Shown in pieces: positions 43,270 through 45,158 of a DNA stretch of 45,158 nucleotides. The stretch's first letter is position 1; the number at the start of each line of letters is the position of its first letter. Made by a program: the position numbers and the translations under genes. Origin of the DNA: Gammaproteobacteria bacterium UBA2955 (lineage in GTDB: Bacteria > Pseudomonadota > Gammaproteobacteria > Pseudomonadales > Azotimanducaceae); contig DEBN01000010.1 in the NCBI GenBank assembly GCA_002348825.1, positions 1-45,158 on the forward strand. Reading direction: 5' to 3'. Below the pieces are notes generated by a model, which made no database searches, was not told the origin of the DNA, and was given only the letters and a program-made list of their open reading frames with translations.

Positions 43270-44208
43270 TTAACTCGTCGTGGTAGGTTGGAGGTGGATC
43301 TTCCCTTTTCGATAGTCGATGGTGAGGACAAAGTCTTTCAGCACCTCGTAGCCGAGTAAGCCCTGGGCCTTACCGCGCCGGCATCTTAGATTGGAGTCGG
43401 TACGTGTTGGGCGATCAAACAGCTCAAGGTTGTTGCCCTTGGCCGGAACTCTGACTGGTACGTCCGTGACTTCGAAGTTACCGATTTGCAACACGGGCAA
43501 TCTGAATTGTTCCACAGTGCTGCCGGCATTTACCCCTCTTACGTTCAGCAACTCAGAGGGATACGACGTCAGCCAGTCATGCTGAGCGACGATGGAGCGT
43601 TCCATTAACACGCCAGACGCGGCCGCCGTATCCACTGTAAGCCAGACGTTTTGTGCATCTTTCAGACGCACTTCGGCATTGACCACATTGCAAGTACTGT
43701 CCACTCTAGATTTGACATTACTCAGTTCGCCCAAGTTCACCGTGTCTCGATCCAGCAGCCGCATGCGTGCGTTGGGGTAGTCAAATTGAAAGACGCCGAG
43801 TTCGAGAAAATCTGCGCCGAGGATGAATTGAACATCCTGACGGTCAAGAGAGACCTGATCCAATTTCGAAAATTCGACGTCTACCCCGAGCAGCGTCGCT
43901 GGAACATCCCGATAATATGGACCGCGATTACGCTCCGCGAGGCCCTGAACTCCGGTAACGCCCCGGGATTTTAGCCTTAACGTATTTTTCTGAAGGAAAT
44001 CTGTATTCACGGCGCTGCTATTTGCACGATGATCAATGAGAGAATAACCGTCGAAACCCGCGAGGCTTGACTGCACCAGCAACCTGCCGTGTTCGATTTT
44101 TATCGGTAGCCAGCCGTCTGTGTTTGCGTCGTTTGCATAGGCGTGGTTCGGTAACTGCGCAACGAGAAAAACGAAAGCGCAGGAAAGGACAAAGGTTCGT
44201 AAGTTCAT
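43270..44208 (-). CDS. Exported retropepsin-like aspartic protease family protein, copy 1
   Basis: A 312-residue protein with a signal peptide (MNLRTFVLSCAFVFLVAQ, cleavage near AYA). It has two pepsin-retropepsin-like repeats. The first carries SLIDHRANSS at about 57-65, where the active-site Asp-Thr-Gly is replaced by Asp-His-Arg, followed by FILGADFLEL at 128-137. The second carries VDTAAASGVLMERS at 192-205, with Asp193-Thr-Ala in place of DTG, then LLGYEVLKDFVLTIDYRKG. The family includes periplasmic clan AA proteases; the changes in both active-site motifs suggest weak or lost catalysis in this copy. A GGGA lies upstream of the ATG. Confidence 0.8.
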   Translation of the reverse strand: MNLRTFVLSCAFVFLVAQLPNHAYANDANTDGWLPIKIEHGRLLVQSSLAGFDGYSLIDHRANSSAVNTDFLQKNTLRLKSRGVTGVQGLAERNRGPYYRDVPATLLGVDVEFSKLDQVSLDRQDVQFILGADFLELGVFQFDYPNARMRLLDRDTVNLGELSNVKSRVDSTCNVVNAEVRLKDAQNVWLTVDTAAASGVLMERSIVAQHDWLTSYPSELLNVRGVNAGSTVEQFRLPVLQIGNFEVTDVPVRVPAKGNNLELFDRPTRTDSNLRCRRGKAQGLLGYEVLKDFVLTIDYRKGKIHLQPTTTS

Positions 44209-44269
44209 TTAATGTTCCCGTAGAGATAATTTTTCTACATATCTAAAGCAATTGCGGTTTGGTGCCGTA

Positions 44270-44311
44270 TTAAGTCGACAAAAGGTATTTTTAAGTCGAT
44301 AAACGGTACTT
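44270..44311. repeat. Tandem 21-base imperfect direct repeat
   Basis: TTAAGTCGACAAAAGGTATTT at 44270-44290 is directly followed by TTAAGTCGATAAACGGTACTT (44291-44311, 21 bases with three differences). The pair lies 62-103 bases upstream of copy 1 of the retropepsin-like gene, a place for a direct-repeat regulator site. Quoted units are single copies; no third copy is present. Confidence 0.6.
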
Positions 44312-44318
44312 TCTGCTA

Positions 44319-44357
44319 GCTAGGCAGTGCCTAGCGTCTTACCCACGTGCGGTGGGT
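44319..44357. promoter_or_regulatory. Two palindromes between the retropepsin-like copies
   Basis: GCTAGGCA-G-TGCCTAGC at 44319-44335 is a perfect palindrome with a single central base, and ACCCAC-GTGCG-GTGGGT at 44341-44357 is a six-pair stem with a five-base loop. They lie downstream of copy 2 and upstream of copy 1 on the minus strand, so they could form a terminator for copy 2, an operator for copy 1, or both. No T-run follows. Confidence 0.45.
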
Positions 44358-44500
44358 CGAAGGAGAAATCTGTCTACTACGTAATGGACTGAGCAGGCAT
44401 GGGGGATAGCGTCTGCGGCTCGCATACAGAAATCTTTCAATTACTGAGTCGTGTGAGGCAGCAAGTGGTGGCGCTGTCGGGTTGAATTCAGCGTAGGTAC

Positions 44501-45158
44501 TTAACTCGTGGCGCCGGGTTGGAGGTGGATTTTCCCCTTTCTATAGTCGATGGTGAGGATAAAGTGTTTCAGCACGTCGTAGCCGAGTAAGCCTTGAGAC
44601 TTGCTGCGCCTGATCTTTAGATTGGAGCCAGTGCGTGTTTCGCGGCGAAACAGTTCAAGTTTTTTGCCTTTGGCAGGAACGCTGACCATAACGTTGGCGA
44701 CTTCCAAGTCGCCGATTTGCAAAACCGGCAACCTGAATTGCTCCACGGTACTGCCGGCATTCACCCCTCTTATGTTCAGTAACTGGGAGGGATACGATGT
44801 TAACCAGTTATGCCGAGTAGCGATGGAGCGTTCCATTAACACGCCAGACGAGGCACCGGTGTCCACGCTAAGCCAGACGTTTTGTGCATCGTTGAGCCGA
44901 ACTTTGGCAATCACCTCACAGCCAGTGCGGTCGACTCTGGATGTAACGTTGCTCAGCTTACCCAAGTTCACGCGTTCGCGATTTAACAGTCGCATGCGTT
45001 CGTTAGGGTAATCAAATTGAAAGATGGCGAGGCCCAGAAAATCTGCGCCGAGGATGAATTGAATGTCCCGATTGCCGAGAGAGACTTCGATCAAGTCTGA
45101 AAATTCGGTGTCAACGCCAAGCAGCGTTACTGGAACATTTCGATAATGCCGGCGTTGC
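44501..45158 (-). CDS. Exported retropepsin-like aspartic protease family protein, copy 2, 5' end outside window
   Basis: This second copy is open to the window edge; the N-terminal part, including signal peptide and first half of domain one, is outside. About 218 residues are visible. Reading from the edge gives HYRNVPVTLLGVDTEFSDL, matching YYRDVPATLLGVDVEFSKL of copy 1, so the gene is continuous past the TTG at 45094. The second domain has an intact VDTGASSGVLMERS, unlike DTA in copy 1, and ends LLGYDVLKHFILTIDYRKG. This copy may therefore be the catalytically competent member of the pair. Function is inferred from fold motifs only. Confidence 0.82.
   Translation of the reverse strand, partial: QRRHYRNVPVTLLGVDTEFSDLIEVSLGNRDIQFILGADFLGLAIFQFDYPNERMRLLNRERVNLGKLSNVTSRVDRTGCEVIAKVRLNDAQNVWLSVDTGASSGVLMERSIATRHNWLTSYPSQLLNIRGVNAGSTVEQFRLPVLQIGDLEVANVMVSVPAKGKKLELFRRETRTGSNLKIRRSKSQGLLGYDVLKHFILTIDYRKGKIHLQPGATS

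Larger units (their letters stand above)
43229..45158. repeat. Tandem gene duplication, period about 1.23 kb
   Basis: Two head-to-tail copies of a retropepsin-like gene and its 3' flank. Similarity starts at GGCAGCAAG at 43229 and 44457, continues through TACTTAACTCGT just after each stop, and covers the coding region as far as the window end. The offset is 1228-1231 bases. Coding similarity is clearly visible but not perfect, so the duplication is not very recent. Confidence 0.8.

Noticed and set aside
1..45158. CRISPR arrays, insertion sequences, integrases, phage genes, rRNA
   Set aside because: I found no regularly spaced repeats, transposase or integrase motifs, phage structural genes or rRNA-like stretches.

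Overview
The window looks like chromosome from an aerobic, probably marine gammaproteobacterium. This is an inference: there is no rRNA or tRNA in view. The pointers are an E. coli-type glucokinase, a SlyX homologue, YdbT- and YdjM-type membrane proteins, a TatT-type TRAP transporter and a GC content in the mid-fifties. I saw no prophage, insertion sequence, CRISPR array, tRNA or rRNA. Genes are dense and no gap reaches 300 bases.

Layout. 1-2.3 kb (+): end of a PH-domain membrane protein, a YdjM-type protein and a CinA-type amidohydrolase. 2.5-4.3 kb: divergent alcohol dehydrogenase and glutathione S-transferase. 4.3-10 kb (-): amidase, then mevalonate diphosphate decarboxylase, phosphomevalonate kinase and one 760-residue protein that fuses HMG-CoA reductase to mevalonate kinase, so three overlapping genes cover four pathway steps. 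10-13.3 kb: a PGPGW-like small membrane protein, a metallo-beta-lactamase-fold hydrolase, a fatty acid desaturase and a peroxiredoxin-like gene whose reading frame is interrupted by TGA exactly where the family has its active-site Cys. A bacterial SECIS-like hairpin follows the TGA, so I read it as a selenoprotein. 13.3-19.6 kb: a probable carbohydrate or polyol catabolic group (aminotransferase, two TIM-barrel isomerase/epimerases, a Gfo/Idh/MocA dehydrogenase, two PhyH-type oxygenases). 19.7-20.6 kb: a one-domain voltage-gated cation channel.

20.6-26.2 kb (-): a complete coenzyme F420 unit: NADPH:F420 reductase, cofE, cofD, cofC and a fused FO synthase (fbiC). It faces a luciferase-like F420-type oxidoreductase at 26.4 kb across a spacer with a 19-base palindrome and phased direct repeats. 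27.3-32.2 kb: slyX, a third PhyH protein, an SDR, a second luciferase-like protein, glucokinase and an enoyl-CoA hydratase-like protein. 32.4-36.5 kb (+): TRAP transporter operon (TatT lipoprotein, binding protein, small and large permease) ending in a YjbQ gene. 36.5-43.2 kb: an unknown protein, two adjacent acyl-CoA dehydrogenases, an exported unknown protein, a CurA-type reductase and a thiamine-diphosphate enzyme. 43.2 kb to the end: two tandem copies of an exported retropepsin-like protein, the second running off the window.

The most notable points are the selenocysteine peroxiredoxin-like gene, which ordinary ORF calling would split, the HMG-CoA reductase/mevalonate kinase fusion in a minimal operon, and the full F420 pathway in a proteobacterial setting. 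The many small-molecule redox genes (luciferase-like, PhyH, SDR, MDR, acyl-CoA dehydrogenases) fit a generalist that breaks down lipids and unusual carbon compounds.
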